Below, in pieces: positions 1-9,196 of a stretch of 64,000 bases of DNA. The DNA is from Prauserella_A oleivorans (GTDB lineage: Bacteria; Actinomycetota; Actinomycetes; Mycobacteriales; Pseudonocardiaceae), in NCBI RefSeq assembly GCF_042685745.1, contig NZ_JBHUNT010000001.1, positions 2,232,001 through 2,296,000 of the forward strand, given 5' to 3'. The translations under genes were made by a program, and so were the position numbers. The notes below the pieces were generated by a model. That model was not told the DNA's origin, did not search any database, and saw only the letters and a list, made by a program, of their open reading frames with translations. The first letter of the stretch is position 1. Each line of letters starts with the position of its first letter.

Positions 1-544
1 GGCCAAGGAGCCGGGCGCCACGATCATCCACAACCTCATCACGTCGAAGGCGGTGCCGGAGATCGTCGCCGAGCACGGTGGCCACGCCATGCGCACGCGG
101 GTGGGTCACTCGTTCATCAAGGCGAGGATGGCCGAGACCGGCGCCATCTTCGGCGGCGAGCACTCCGCGCACTACTACTTCCGCGACTTCTGGCGGGCCG
201 ACACCGGGATGCTCGCGGCCCTGCACGTGCTGGCGGCGCTGGGCGAGCAGGACGGCCCGCTGTCCGAGCTGACCAGGAAGTACTCCCGCTACGCGGCCTC
301 GGGGGAGATCAACTCCACCGTCGACGACCAGGCGGGGCGCCTGGAGGCGGTCAAGGCGGCGTTCCGGGAGCGCAGCGGCGTCACCATCGACGAGCTCGAC
401 GGGCTCACCGTCGACTTCGGCGACCGCTGGTTCAACCTCCGCGCGTCCAACACCGAGCCGCTGCTCCGCCTCAACGTCGAAGCGCCCGACGAGGCGGGCG
501 TGAAGGCACTGACCGACGAAGTTCTGGCGATCGTTCGCGCCTAG
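1..544 (+). CDS. manB: Phosphomannomutase/phosphoglucomutase, C-terminal part (cut by window edge)
   Basis: The open frame runs in from the left edge (codons begin at base 2) and ends with TAG at 542-544, giving about 180 C-terminal residues. The stretch GGEHSAHYYFRDF with FGGEHS is the sugar-binding loop of alpha-D-phosphohexomutases, and RASNTEPLLRLNVEA is the phosphate-binding C-terminal domain. The enzyme interconverts mannose-6-phosphate and mannose-1-phosphate for GDP-mannose supply. Its neighbours (SIS protein and manA) are the usual actinobacterial mannose-activation cluster, which favours phosphomannomutase over phosphoglucomutase. The N-terminal catalytic serine domain is outside the window. 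Confidence 0.93.
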   Translation, partial: AKEPGATIIHNLITSKAVPEIVAEHGGHAMRTRVGHSFIKARMAETGAIFGGEHSAHYYFRDFWRADTGMLAALHVLAALGEQDGPLSELTRKYSRYAASGEINSTVDDQAGRLEAVKAAFRERSGVTIDELDGLTVDFGDRWFNLRASNTEPLLRLNVEAPDEAGVKALTDEVLAIVRA

Positions 545-561
545 CGTGGTAAATAGGAAAA

Positions 562-798
562 ATGGCCGTCACCCTTGATGCGCAGCTGCTCGACATCCTC
601 GCGTGCCCGTCGCCGGACCACGCGCCGCTGAGGCCCGGCACCCCGGAGGACCCGGCCGCCGACGCGCTCACCTGCACGGCCTGCGGACGTGTGTTCCCCG
701 TCCGCGACGGCATCCCGGTGCTCCTGCTGGACGAGGCGACCCCGCCGACCCGCCCTGAGCCGGACTCACCCGACGAAGCCAGTTCCGATGGTGCTTGA
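562..798 (+). CDS. Trm112-like small zinc-ribbon protein
   Basis: 78 residues starting at ATG 562, 17 bases after the phosphomannomutase stop. It opens with LLDILACPSPDHAPL and continues to CTACGRVFPVRDGIPVLL, the pattern of the Trm112 (UPF0434) fold, in which Cys pairs hold zinc and the FPVRDGIPVLL strand is highly conserved. In bacteria these small proteins have no settled role; in eukaryotes Trm112 activates methyltransferases. Its end overlaps the start of the SIS gene by 11 bases, so the two are probably translated together. The family call is firm and the function is unknown. Confidence 0.85.
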   Translation: MAVTLDAQLLDILACPSPDHAPLRPGTPEDPAADALTCTACGRVFPVRDGIPVLLLDEATPPTRPEPDSPDEASSDGA

Positions 799-1879
799 CG
801 ACACGATCCTCGACGATCCCGCGCGGCTGACCGAAGCCGACGGGTCCGGCCTTCTGCGTGCCACCGCGATGGCGGGTGCGCAGGTGCGCTCGACCATCGA
901 GGCCGCCGCGGAGCTGGAGCTGTCCGACCGGCTCGACATCGGCCGCCCGCGGTCGCTGGTGCTGATCGTGCGGCCCGGCGTCAGCCACAGCGTGACGAAG
1001 CTGCTGACGGCGTTGCTGGCGCCGTCGTGCCCGGTTCCCGTCGTGGTCAGCGACGTCGTGCCGTCGTGGGTCGGGGCGCTGGACGTCGTGCTGGCACACA
1101 CCGACGATCCGTACGACCGGGAGCTGGCAGCCTCGCTCGAGCGCGCCGCCCGCTACGGCGCCACGGTGGTGCTCTCGGCACCGCCGGACGGTCCGGTCGC
1201 CTCGTCGATCGCCGGCCGCGGGCTGTTGCTGGCTCCGCGGGTGCTGGTGCCGCCCGAGCTGGCGTTTCCCAGAGCGCTCGCGGCGGGGCTGCTCACTGCG
1301 AACACGCTTGGCCTGCTCGTCGCCGACGTCGAGGGGCTCGCCGACCGGCTCGACAGCGAGGCCGAACGTTGCCACCTCGGGCACGAGTCGTTCGTCAACC
1401 CGGCCAAGGCGCTGGCGCTGCGCATCGCCGACCACACGCCGCTGCTCTGGGGACTCGACCACGTGGGCGTGGCCGTGGGTCACCACGCGGGGTACGCGCT
1501 GGGCGCGCACGCCGCGATCGTCGCGGACGTGGCCGAGTACCGGCAGGCGCTCGCCCGCCCGGCGCTGCACCGCGTGGCCGGGCAAAGTGGCGACGAGCGC
1601 AACATCTTCGCTGATCCGGACGACTCAGAGACTGAAGCCCCGCCACCGCGGGTGTTCCTGCTCGCCGTACGCACCGGACCGGCCGCGGACGGCGCGCGGT
1701 ACCGAGCCAACGAGATGTTGCCGTCAGCCGATGTGCTGGCCCCTGCCGAGGAGATCGAGGCCGACGACGCCGGTTGTGCCGCCGCGCTCGCGTTGCGGTT
1801 CGAGCTGGCGGCGGTCTACCTGGGCCTGGCGGCAGGCACCATTGGGGGAACCGGCCGGTACACGCCGGTGCCTGCGTGA
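788..1879 (+). CDS. SIS-domain protein, phosphoglucose/phosphomannose isomerase-like
   Basis: 363 residues from ATG 788; longer frame extensions upstream lie inside the Trm112-like gene and are rejected. The protein has a sugar-isomerase (SIS) fold: a first half with the strand SLVLIVRPGVSHSVTKLLTALL and a second half ending with an SIS-type C-terminus (ALRFELAAVYLGL) typical of the bifunctional isomerase C-terminal domain. It sits between phosphomannomutase and manA, the position of a conserved mycobacterial protein (Rv3256c-like) of unproven function. Whether it is an active isomerase or a regulatory sugar-phosphate binder cannot be told from sequence. Confidence 0.78.
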   Translation: MVLDDTILDDPARLTEADGSGLLRATAMAGAQVRSTIEAAAELELSDRLDIGRPRSLVLIVRPGVSHSVTKLLTALLAPSCPVPVVVSDVVPSWVGALDVVLAHTDDPYDRELAASLERAARYGATVVLSAPPDGPVASSIAGRGLLLAPRVLVPPELAFPRALAAGLLTANTLGLLVADVEGLADRLDSEAERCHLGHESFVNPAKALALRIADHTPLLWGLDHVGVAVGHHAGYALGAHAAIVADVAEYRQALARPALHRVAGQSGDERNIFADPDDSETEAPPPRVFLLAVRTGPAADGARYRANEMLPSADVLAPAEEIEADDAGCAAALALRFELAAVYLGLAAGTIGGTGRYTPVPA

Positions 1880-1934
1880 CGCCGACGATGAGAACGGCCG
1901 GATTCGACGCGGCCGGCGAGGAGTGGAGTTGACC

Positions 1935-3164
1935 GTGGAACTGCTGCGCAACGCCGTACGGCCATATGCGTGGGGGTCCCGAACCACGATCCCGGAACTG
2001 CTGGGGCGCCCGGTTCCCTCGCCGCATCCGGAAGCCGAACTCTGGATGGGGGCGCATCCCGGCGATCCGTCACACGTGGTGCGCCCGGACGGCAGTGAAC
2101 AGAGCCTGCTGGAGGTCGTCGACGCCGACCCGGTGGGCCAGCTCGGGTCGCGGTGCGCCGACCGCTGGGGTGGCCGGCTGCCGTTCCTGTTGAAAATCCT
2201 GGCGGCCGAGGAGCCACTGTCGATGCAGGCGCACCCGTCGGCGGAGCAGGCCGCGGAGGGCTACGCCCGCGAAGAGGCGGCGGGCATCCCGCGGGACGCG
2301 GCCAACCGCAACTATCCGGACCCCACCGCGAAGCCCGAGCTGGTGTGCGCGCTCACCGAGTTCCACGCCCTCGCCGGGTTCCGCGACCCGCACCGCACGC
2401 TGAAGCTGCTGCGGGCCATCGACACGCCGGGGCTCACCAAGTACACCGAGCTGCTGGCCGCCCAGCCCGGTCCGGACGGGCTGCGCGCGCTGTTCACCAC
2501 GTGGATCACGCTCCCGCAGTCGGCGCTCGACGAGCTGCTGCCGGAGGTGCTCGACGCCTGCGTGCGGCACGTCAAGGACAAGGGCGAGTTCGACACCGAG
2601 TGCCGCACGGTGCTGGGCCTCGGTGAGGCCCATCCGCGGGACGCGGGCGTGCTCGCGGCGCTGCTGCTCAACCGGCTGACCCTGCACGCGGGCGAGGCGA
2701 TCTACCTGCCCGCGGGCAACCTGCACCTGTACCTGCACGGCACCGCCGTGGAGATCCTCGCCAACTCGGACAACATCCTCCGCTGTGGGCTCACGCCGAA
2801 GCACGTGGACGTTCCCGAGCTGCTGCGCGTGGTCGACTTCGCGTGCGGCGACATGCCGGTGCTGCGGGGCGAGCCCCTCGGCCGGATGGCCGTCTACCGC
2901 ACCGAGACGCCCGAGTTCGAGCTCTCCCGGGTCGAATGGCCCGCCGAAGACCGCGGCGAGGTGGAGATCATGGGCATCGGCCCCGAGATCCTCCTGTGTA
3001 CCGCAGGCGAGCTGCTGCTCGACTGCGACGACGGCACCAAGATCGAGCTGCGGCGTGGCGAGTCCGTCTGGCTGCCCGCCTCGGACCCCGCCGTGCGGGT
3101 TCGCCCGGTCGGGCTCGAGGCCGCGCAGCTGTTCCGGGCGACCGCGGGTACCTGCCTGAACTGA
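1935..3164 (+). CDS. manA: Mannose-6-phosphate isomerase, class I
   Basis: 409 residues. It interconverts fructose-6-phosphate and mannose-6-phosphate, feeding the phosphomannomutase upstream. Diagnostic stretches are RPYAWGSRTTIPELLG at the N-terminus, LPFLLKILAAEEPLSMQAHPS (metal-binding Gln and His), KPELVCALTEFHALAGFR (metal-binding Glu), and GEAIYLPAGNLHLYLHG with NSDNILRCGLTPKHVD. I chose GTG 1935, which has GGAG six bases upstream and puts the protein start at the usual distance before RPYAWGS; GTG 1923 and TTG 1929 are alternatives. The cupin-type metal ligands are all present, so an active zinc enzyme is expected. Confidence 0.96.
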   Translation: MELLRNAVRPYAWGSRTTIPELLGRPVPSPHPEAELWMGAHPGDPSHVVRPDGSEQSLLEVVDADPVGQLGSRCADRWGGRLPFLLKILAAEEPLSMQAHPSAEQAAEGYAREEAAGIPRDAANRNYPDPTAKPELVCALTEFHALAGFRDPHRTLKLLRAIDTPGLTKYTELLAAQPGPDGLRALFTTWITLPQSALDELLPEVLDACVRHVKDKGEFDTECRTVLGLGEAHPRDAGVLAALLLNRLTLHAGEAIYLPAGNLHLYLHGTAVEILANSDNILRCGLTPKHVDVPELLRVVDFACGDMPVLRGEPLGRMAVYRTETPEFELSRVEWPAEDRGEVEIMGIGPEILLCTAGELLLDCDDGTKIELRRGESVWLPASDPAVRVRPVGLEAAQLFRATAGTCLN

Positions 3165-3243
3165 CCGCCCGGGCCGTGACACGGCGTGACCCGCGGCACT
3201 CTAAGCTGCACGCGGTCACGAAGCCGAGTCCAGGGAGTCAAGG

Positions 3244-4158
3244 GTGGCAGCAAGCGGCGGTACGAAAGCGATTCTCGCGGCGCTCGGCGCGAACGCGGGA
3301 ATCGCCGTCGCCAAGTTCGTCGGCTTTCTCATCACCGGGTCGTCGTCGATGCTCGCCGAGTCGGTGCACTCGGTCGCGGACACGTCCAACCAGGGCCTGT
3401 TGCTGCTCGGCCAGAAGACGGCTCAGCGCAAGGCCACGAAGGAGCACCCGTTCGGCTACGGGCGCGACCGCTACTTCTACTCGTTCATCGTCGCCCTCAT
3501 CCTGTTCACCCTCGGCGCGGTGTTCGCGATCTACGAGGGCATCCACAAGATCCAGCACCCCGAGGAGCTGACCTCGCCCTTGGTGGCGGTGGTGATCCTC
3601 GTGGTCGCGATCGCGCTGGAGACCTACAGCTTCGGTACCGCCATCACGGAGTCGAAGAAGGTCAAGGGTCGCAAGACGTGGTGGGCCTTCATCCGCCAGT
3701 CCAAGAGCCCGGAGCTGCCGGTGGTGCTGCTCGAGGACGCGGGCGCGCTGTTCGGCCTCATCTTCGCGCTGATCGGTGTCGGGCTCGCCGTGCTGACCGG
3801 CGACCCGGTGTGGGACGGCGTGGGCACGATCATGATCGGTGTCCTGCTCGGCGTCATCGCGATCACGCTCATCATCGAGATGAAGAGCCTGCTGATCGGT
3901 GAGGGCTCCGGCGAGGAGGAGCTGAAGACGATCGTCGGCCAGCTCACGATGGGCGACATCGAGCGCGTCATCCACATCCGCACGCAGTACATCGGGCCGG
4001 AGGAGCTGCTGGTGGCGGCCAAGCTCGCCATGCGGCGGGGGATGCCGATCGACGAGGTCGCGCGCGCCATCGACGAGGCCGAACGCAGGGTGCGGGAAAG
4101 CGTGCCGACGGCCCGCTTGATCTACCTCGAGCCGGATCTGGACCGCACGCGCGTCTGA
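3244..4158 (+). CDS. Cation diffusion facilitator family transporter
   Basis: 304 residues, GTG start with a GGGAG site just upstream. The N-terminal half has membrane helices and the first metal site SVHSVADTSNQ (HxxxD). Later helices carry LLEDAGALFG and DPVWDGVGT, and the C-terminus is a soluble domain (residues about 215-304) with the family's cytoplasmic dimer fold. These proton-coupled exporters remove Zn, Fe, Mn or Co ions; the specific ion cannot be assigned. The gene stands alone between manA and an amino acid permease. Confidence 0.9.
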   Translation: MAASGGTKAILAALGANAGIAVAKFVGFLITGSSSMLAESVHSVADTSNQGLLLLGQKTAQRKATKEHPFGYGRDRYFYSFIVALILFTLGAVFAIYEGIHKIQHPEELTSPLVAVVILVVAIALETYSFGTAITESKKVKGRKTWWAFIRQSKSPELPVVLLEDAGALFGLIFALIGVGLAVLTGDPVWDGVGTIMIGVLLGVIAITLIIEMKSLLIGEGSGEEELKTIVGQLTMGDIERVIHIRTQYIGPEELLVAAKLAMRRGMPIDEVARAIDEAERRVRESVPTARLIYLEPDLDRTRV

Positions 4159-4244
4159 GAAGGGCACCACACCCTGCCGCGGCACGAACGGCAGGCTATG
4201 GTTGCCGACCGGTTCTGTTAACCGGGTGCGTCGAGGAGGGCATC

Positions 4245-5759
4245 GTGGCCGGTACCGGTATCTGGCGGACGAAATCCGTCGAACGATCGATCGCGGACAC
4301 CGACGAGCCGGATACGCGGCTGCGCCGGAATCTGAGCGCGTGGGATCTGACCGTCTTCGGCGTCACCGTGATGGTCGGTGCCGGCATCTTCACGCTGACC
4401 GCGCGCACGGCCGGTGACCTGGCCGGGCCGTCCGTGTCGGTGGCGTTCGTGCTCGCCGGTGTGGCGTGTGCGCTCGCGGCGCTGTGCTACGCGGAGTTCG
4501 CCTCGACCGTGCCCGTCGCGGGGAGCGCGTACACGTTCTCCTACGCCACGTTCGGCGAGTTCATCGCGTGGATCATCGGCTGGGACCTCGTCCTGGAGTT
4601 CTCCGTGGCCGCGGCGGCGGTCGCGAAGGGCTGGTCGGTGTATCTGGAAGAGCTGCTGGTGTCGGTGTTCGGTGAGAGCGTCGCCACGACGCTCGACCTG
4701 GGCGGCGTCAGCTTCGACTGGGGTTCGTTGCTGCTGGTGGTCGTGCTGGCAGTGCTGCTCACCCTGGGCACCAAGCTCTCCGCGCGCGTCAGCATCGTGA
4801 TCACGACGATCAAGGTGCTGATCATCCTGTTCGTCATCGTGCTGGGCATCGCCTACATCAACCCGGACAACTACACGCCGTTCGTGCCGCCTGCCGCCGA
4901 GGGCGAGGCCGCGGGCGGCGGTGTCGAGCAGTCGCTGTTCTCGGTGCTGGCGGGCGGCTCGGGCAGTGTCTACGGCGCGTTCGGCCTGCTGGCCGGTGCG
5001 TCGCTGGTGTTCTTCGCGTTCATCGGCTTCGACATCGTGGCCACCACCGCGGAGGAGACGCGCAACCCGCAGCGTAACGTGCCGCGCGGCATCCTCGGCT
5101 CGCTCGCGATCGTGACCGTGCTCTACGTGGCCACCTCGCTCGTGGTCGCCGGCATGGTGCCCTACACGGACCTGGCGACCGATGCCGAGCCTGCAGGACG
5201 CAAGACGCTGGCGACGGCGTTCGCCAACAATGGCGTCGACTGGGCGGCGCACATCGTGTCGATCGGTGCCGTCGTCGGTCTGATCACCGTGGTGATGGTG
5301 CTGCTGCTCGGCCAGCAGCGGGTGCTGTTCGCCATGTCGCGGGACGGCCTGCTGCCGCGCGCGCTCGCCAAGACCGGTTCCCGGGGCACGCCGGTGCGCG
5401 TGAACGTTCTCGTCGGCATCGTCGTCGCCGTCGCGGCCACCTTCTTCGACGCGAGCCAGCTGGAGGAAATGGTCAACGTCGGCACGCTGTTCGCGTTCGT
5501 GCTCGTGTCGGCGGGCGTGATGGTGCTGCGCCGGAAGCGGCCGGACCTGCCGCGCGGGTTCCGGGTGCCGTTCGTGCCGCTGATCCCGATCCTGGCGATC
5601 GCCGTGTGCCTGTGGCTGATGCTCAACCTCACGGTGCTCACCTGGCTGCGCTTCCTGGTGTGGATGGCGCTCGGGGTGGTCATCTACTTCGCCTACAGCA
5701 GGCGAAACTCGCTGCTCGGCCGGGAGCAGAAGGAGGCCCCGGCCGCGACGACGGACTGA
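4245..5759 (+). CDS. APC-family amino acid permease
   Basis: 504 residues from GTG 4245, preceded by GAGGAGGG. It begins with a basic cytoplasmic segment and then LTVFGVTVMVGAGIFTLTA, the first-helix GxG substrate loop of the cationic amino acid transporter type of the APC superfamily. About twelve hydrophobic segments follow, including FFAFIGFDIVATTAEETRNPQRNVPRGI, the conserved FIGFDxxxxxxEE(T/V)xNP signature. An orthologous permease lies in the same position in mycobacteria (Rv3253c-like). Cationic amino acid uptake is likely but the exact substrate is not shown. A strong terminator hairpin follows at 5782-5821. Confidence 0.9.
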   Translation: MAGTGIWRTKSVERSIADTDEPDTRLRRNLSAWDLTVFGVTVMVGAGIFTLTARTAGDLAGPSVSVAFVLAGVACALAALCYAEFASTVPVAGSAYTFSYATFGEFIAWIIGWDLVLEFSVAAAAVAKGWSVYLEELLVSVFGESVATTLDLGGVSFDWGSLLLVVVLAVLLTLGTKLSARVSIVITTIKVLIILFVIVLGIAYINPDNYTPFVPPAAEGEAAGGGVEQSLFSVLAGGSGSVYGAFGLLAGASLVFFAFIGFDIVATTAEETRNPQRNVPRGILGSLAIVTVLYVATSLVVAGMVPYTDLATDAEPAGRKTLATAFANNGVDWAAHIVSIGAVVGLITVVMVLLLGQQRVLFAMSRDGLLPRALAKTGSRGTPVRVNVLVGIVVAVAATFFDASQLEEMVNVGTLFAFVLVSAGVMVLRRKRPDLPRGFRVPFVPLIPILAIAVCLWLMLNLTVLTWLRFLVWMALGVVIYFAYSRRNSLLGREQKEAPAATTD

Positions 5760-5781
5760 CCGGCCCTCCGAAACAGACACC

Positions 5782-5821
5782 GAACCGGCGCCCGCGGGAC
5801 CACCACCGTGGGCGCCGGTTC
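5782..5821 (+). terminator. Rho-independent-type terminator after the permease gene
   Basis: A 16-base arm beginning GAACCGGCGCCC (5782-5797) pairs with CCGTGGGCGCCGGTTC (5806-5821) with one mismatch and an 8-base loop; TGTGTTT follows. It lies 22 bases past the permease stop. Confidence 0.8.
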
Positions 5822-6011
5822 TGTGTTTGGCCAGTGTTGCGATATGGACGCGGTTCCGCGTTGCTTGATCACCGAATCGCCTCGATGTGATCACTCGTGT
5901 GACGGAAGACCTCCGTCGTCACTCGGACGGGGGTAGCTTGCCTGCGGCCCGGTGCCGCACGGCGGATCGGGCCTCCCCGAGCTTTCCCCCCGACTCGCCT
6001 GGAGTGACCAC

Positions 6012-6764
6012 ATGCCCTCGATGCCGCGTGCCCGCCTGCGCACGTTCCTCGTCGCCGCCGTGACCGGAGGCCTGCTCGCCGGCCCCGTCGCCGTCGCCGC
6101 TGCCACCGGCGCCGGGGAGGACCCGCGCGCCGAGATCCACGTGGGCAACGTGACGACGTGCGCGGACGCGGGCCTCGACGGCGTGCAGCTCAAGGGCGAC
6201 ACCGACTTCGACTACGCACTGAGCGACCAGCAGAAGCACCTGGCGATCACCTCGGTGACCGAGGGCGTCACGGTGACCGGCATCGTCGTCAAGGGCGGGC
6301 CGGATGCCAACATCTACGTTCCCGGTGAGCGTGGGCTGCCCGAGCAGCCGGTGTGGAAGAAGTTGCGCTCCCCGCTCAACGGGGGCGGCCAGATCCCGAC
6401 GATCAGCCACTGGTTCGTCTGCGGGGAGGTGACCCCGCCGACCACCACGGAGCCGACCACGACCACCACCGAGCCGTCCGAGCCCACCATCAGCACCCCG
6501 CCGCAGCCCACTACGACGACGACCGTGCCCGCGGCGTCGACGACCGGGGAGTCCAGCACGACGCCGGTGACCACGACGTCGAGCGAGGCCGGCGGGGCCG
6601 TGGCCACGACGACCACCGAGGCGCCCGTCTCGCCTGCCGGCGAGTCCGACGACCTGGCCTCCACCGGGTTCGGCGGTGGCTGGCTGCTGGTGGCGGGCGT
6701 CGCGCTGCTCGCCGGTGGTGGTGCGCTGGTGCTGCTCGCACGGGCACGCCGCGGTCAGGCCTGA
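6012..6764 (+). CDS. Secreted Thr/Pro-rich surface protein with LAXTG sortase signal
   Basis: 250 residues from ATG 6012. There is a signal peptide (MPRARLRTFLVAAVTGGLLAG, then an Ala-rich cleavage region), a globular part to about residue 135 with several Cys residues, a Thr/Pro/Ser stalk (residues about 138-205) rich in TTT and EPT runs, then LASTG at about residue 215, a hydrophobic helix and an RARRGQ tail. LAXTG followed by a membrane helix and basic tail is the recognition signal of class E sortases in high-GC actinobacteria. I infer a cell-wall-anchored protein. The globular domain is not recognised. No sortase gene is in the window. Confidence 0.82.
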   Translation: MPSMPRARLRTFLVAAVTGGLLAGPVAVAAATGAGEDPRAEIHVGNVTTCADAGLDGVQLKGDTDFDYALSDQQKHLAITSVTEGVTVTGIVVKGGPDANIYVPGERGLPEQPVWKKLRSPLNGGGQIPTISHWFVCGEVTPPTTTEPTTTTTEPSEPTISTPPQPTTTTTVPAASTTGESSTTPVTTTSSEAGGAVATTTTEAPVSPAGESDDLASTGFGGGWLLVAGVALLAGGGALVLLARARRGQA

Positions 6765-6768
6765 CGCG

Positions 6769-9081
6769 TCAGTTCGCGCAGCGGGGCTTGCCGAGGATGT
6801 CGCCGAACAGCGGCACCTGCTCGGCGAGCCCCGCCGACAGGTCCGGGCCCTCGAGCCCGGCGGCCATCGCGACGGCGCGGTCCCACTCGGGATCGCCCAC
6901 GTAGTCGGCATGCCGCCGCACACCCGCCGTCCAGCGCCTGCCGTTGAGCGGTTCGCGCATCGGATCGGGCAGCCAGTGGTCGCCGCCCAGCACGAGCACG
7001 CCGGTGGGGCCCTGCACGGCCGGTTCGAGGGCGCCGACACCGCCGTCGGGCAGGTAGCCGACGCCGAGGAGCTTGCCGTGCGCGACCTGGTGCCGCCAGG
7101 TCGTGGCCCCGCCGCCGAAGGTGTCCGTGCCCCGGCAGAGTCCGCGCCACCGACCGCCGAGCAGGCCGTAGAGGCGGGCGAGGGAGTGGTGCGGGAACAC
7201 GGCGGGGAAGGCGCGCTGGTAACCCCACTGCAGCGGTGCGCCCGCGGTGAGGACGCCGACGCGTTCCCGGTCTTCCTCGGGCAGGTCGGCGGCGAGCCGG
7301 GCCGCCGCGAGCACGGCGAGCAGGCCGCCGACGTGGTAGCCGGCCAGCACGACGCGGGTGTTGGGCTCCTCGAGGTGCGTGCGTGCCCGCTGCGCGAGCT
7401 CCGGCACCACCTTCAGCGCGTACGACGGCGGCACGGCCGGGTGCGCCGCTCTCGGCCAGAAGCACACGAGGTCGGTGAACGCGCCCAGGTGGCGGCTGCG
7501 TTCCGGGCCGGTGGCCGCTGTGTACACGGCTCGGAGCAGCGCCGCGGCGAGGGCGCCGAGCGCCACCACACCCACTCCGGAGAGCGGGTTCAGCCAGTCC
7601 GGCACCGAGCCGAGGCCGAACCGGACGGTCAGCAGCGCGGCCGTGCCCAGCCCGAGTGCGACGACGAGCGCGAGCACGAACCGATGCAGGTACTTGCGCT
7701 CCCAGGCGGCCCGGGCCCACGCCGCGGCGGCCACCTGCTCGTCGTCGGGCCGGGTCTCCATGAGGCGCACGACCTCCGGAACGCCGCGGCGTACCCGGCG
7801 CAGCGCGGCTCCGCAGGCACCGGCCACGGCCAGCAGTGCGGCCACGGCGAGGGCGCCGCCCCACAGCATCGTGATGAGCGTGTAGCCCTCCGGCAGCCGG
7901 AGTCGCCCGGTGCCGACGAGCCTGCGCAGCGCCACCGCCAGCCCCGCGCCGAAGCCACCGCCGAGCAGGCCCGCGAGCGCGAGCGCGGGCGCCGCCGCCC
8001 AGCCGCCCGCCCACGGCCGGAGCCGCCGGGGCAGGCTCGCCCACTCCGATCTGGCGAGCAGTGCGGCGGGCACGAGCAGCAGTCCGAACAGCACACACGC
8101 GGCCAGCAGGAAGGCGCCGATGACCTCGACGGTGCCGTCGGTGCCCGCCAGCGTGGCGGGCAGCGGCGCCGCCACCATGGCGGCGGCCACGGCCAGCCCG
8201 GCGGCGAGCGTGACCAGCACGCTCCGCACGACATGCGGGACCAGCCGGCGCGCACCGGCCGCCGCGGCCAGGAGGGTGGCGCCCAGCAGCGTGACCGTGG
8301 CGATCCACAGCCCGGCCTCCACCGGCTGCTCCGGGATGCCGATCGGGCCACCGAGCAGCAACAACGCCACCACCCCGAGCGCGGCCACCGTGTGCAGGCA
8401 GCGCAGCACCGGGGTGTCGGCACCGTCGACGAGCTCGTCACCCGGCAGCGTGCCGTCGGCCTGCGAAGGGTGCTCCGGGGCGTCGACGTGCCACGTCGCC
8501 CGGGACACGCGGTACAGGACCAGCACGGTGAGCAGCAGCGGGAGCACGCCGACCGTCATGCGGATGCCCGGGACGTCGCGCACCCACGACGGCGCCGAGG
8601 GCAGGCATGCGGCGCCCGGGGCGAGGCACTGGGCGGCGAAAAGGTCGAGGGTCACCACAGCGAGCTGGCTGATCAGCAGCATCGTCAGCAGCACGGCCGC
8701 GATCCGCAGCAAACCCCGGCACACCGCGCCGAGGGCGGCGGCGACCTGGTTGCCCGGCGGCACCGGCGGCAGCATCCAATGCGCCACGTTGGCCAGCGAG
8801 AACGGGAACAGCAGCGCCCAGGTGGCTTTCGCGGCGCCGCCCGAGGTCATCCGGCTCCACAGGTAGCCCTCCAGCGTGCGCGGCATCGACCTGCCGAGCG
8901 CCTGCAGCACCGGCCCCGGGGCGGGTCTGCGCAGCCGATCGGACGGCCGGACGATCCTGCCGACGCCGTCGCCTGCCACGTCGACCGTGCCGACGGAGTC
9001 GAGCAACGACTCGCCGCTCGTCCCGATGAGGCCCGGGACGCGCAGCTCGACGACCCGGGTGTCTGGGCCGGGGAGGGGCAC
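6769..9081 (-). CDS. Large multi-pass membrane protein with degenerate lipase-like C-terminal domain
   Basis: 770 residues. GTG 9081 was chosen because a perfect AGGAGG lies seven bases upstream; the longer open frame lacks this. A soluble N-terminus (about 75 residues) is followed by roughly ten hydrophobic helices between residues 85 and 520, then a soluble alpha/beta-hydrolase-like domain with NTRVVLAGYHVGGLLAVLAA and a late DHWLPDP segment. The first stretch has the layout of a lipase nucleophile elbow, but the Ser position of GxSxG is His (GYHVG). I do not recognise the family. It is convergent with the LAXTG gene, four bases away, and divergent from ahcY. Confidence 0.72.
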   Translation of the reverse strand: MPLPGPDTRVVELRVPGLIGTSGESLLDSVGTVDVAGDGVGRIVRPSDRLRRPAPGPVLQALGRSMPRTLEGYLWSRMTSGGAAKATWALLFPFSLANVAHWMLPPVPPGNQVAAALGAVCRGLLRIAAVLLTMLLISQLAVVTLDLFAAQCLAPGAACLPSAPSWVRDVPGIRMTVGVLPLLLTVLVLYRVSRATWHVDAPEHPSQADGTLPGDELVDGADTPVLRCLHTVAALGVVALLLLGGPIGIPEQPVEAGLWIATVTLLGATLLAAAAGARRLVPHVVRSVLVTLAAGLAVAAAMVAAPLPATLAGTDGTVEVIGAFLLAACVLFGLLLVPAALLARSEWASLPRRLRPWAGGWAAAPALALAGLLGGGFGAGLAVALRRLVGTGRLRLPEGYTLITMLWGGALAVAALLAVAGACGAALRRVRRGVPEVVRLMETRPDDEQVAAAAWARAAWERKYLHRFVLALVVALGLGTAALLTVRFGLGSVPDWLNPLSGVGVVALGALAAALLRAVYTAATGPERSRHLGAFTDLVCFWPRAAHPAVPPSYALKVVPELAQRARTHLEEPNTRVVLAGYHVGGLLAVLAAARLAADLPEEDRERVGVLTAGAPLQWGYQRAFPAVFPHHSLARLYGLLGGRWRGLCRGTDTFGGGATTWRHQVAHGKLLGVGYLPDGGVGALEPAVQGPTGVLVLGGDHWLPDPMREPLNGRRWTAGVRRHADYVGDPEWDRAVAMAAGLEGPDLSAGLAEQVPLFGDILGKPRCAN

Positions 9082-9196
9082 TTGGACGCCTCCTAGCTGG
9101 ACTTCGGGCGGATGATGGACGGAAGAGACCACGGTAATGGGCAGACGTCGGCCCGGCCGGTTGGCGGCCCAGCGAGTCCGAAGGGTTGTGGAGAAC

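Noticed and set aside
668..1585. Long minus-strand open frame opposite the SIS gene
   Set aside because: Arg/Gly/Pro-rich shadow frame created by high-GC third-position bias opposite a conserved gene.
4218..5894. 558-codon minus-strand open frame across the permease
   Set aside because: His/Arg/Gln-rich composition without motifs; the plus-strand permease has all family signatures.
6676..9096. 806-codon plus-strand open frame opposite the membrane protein
   Set aside because: No start signal, low-complexity composition and no conserved motif; the minus-strand gene has a perfect AGGAGG and membrane helices.
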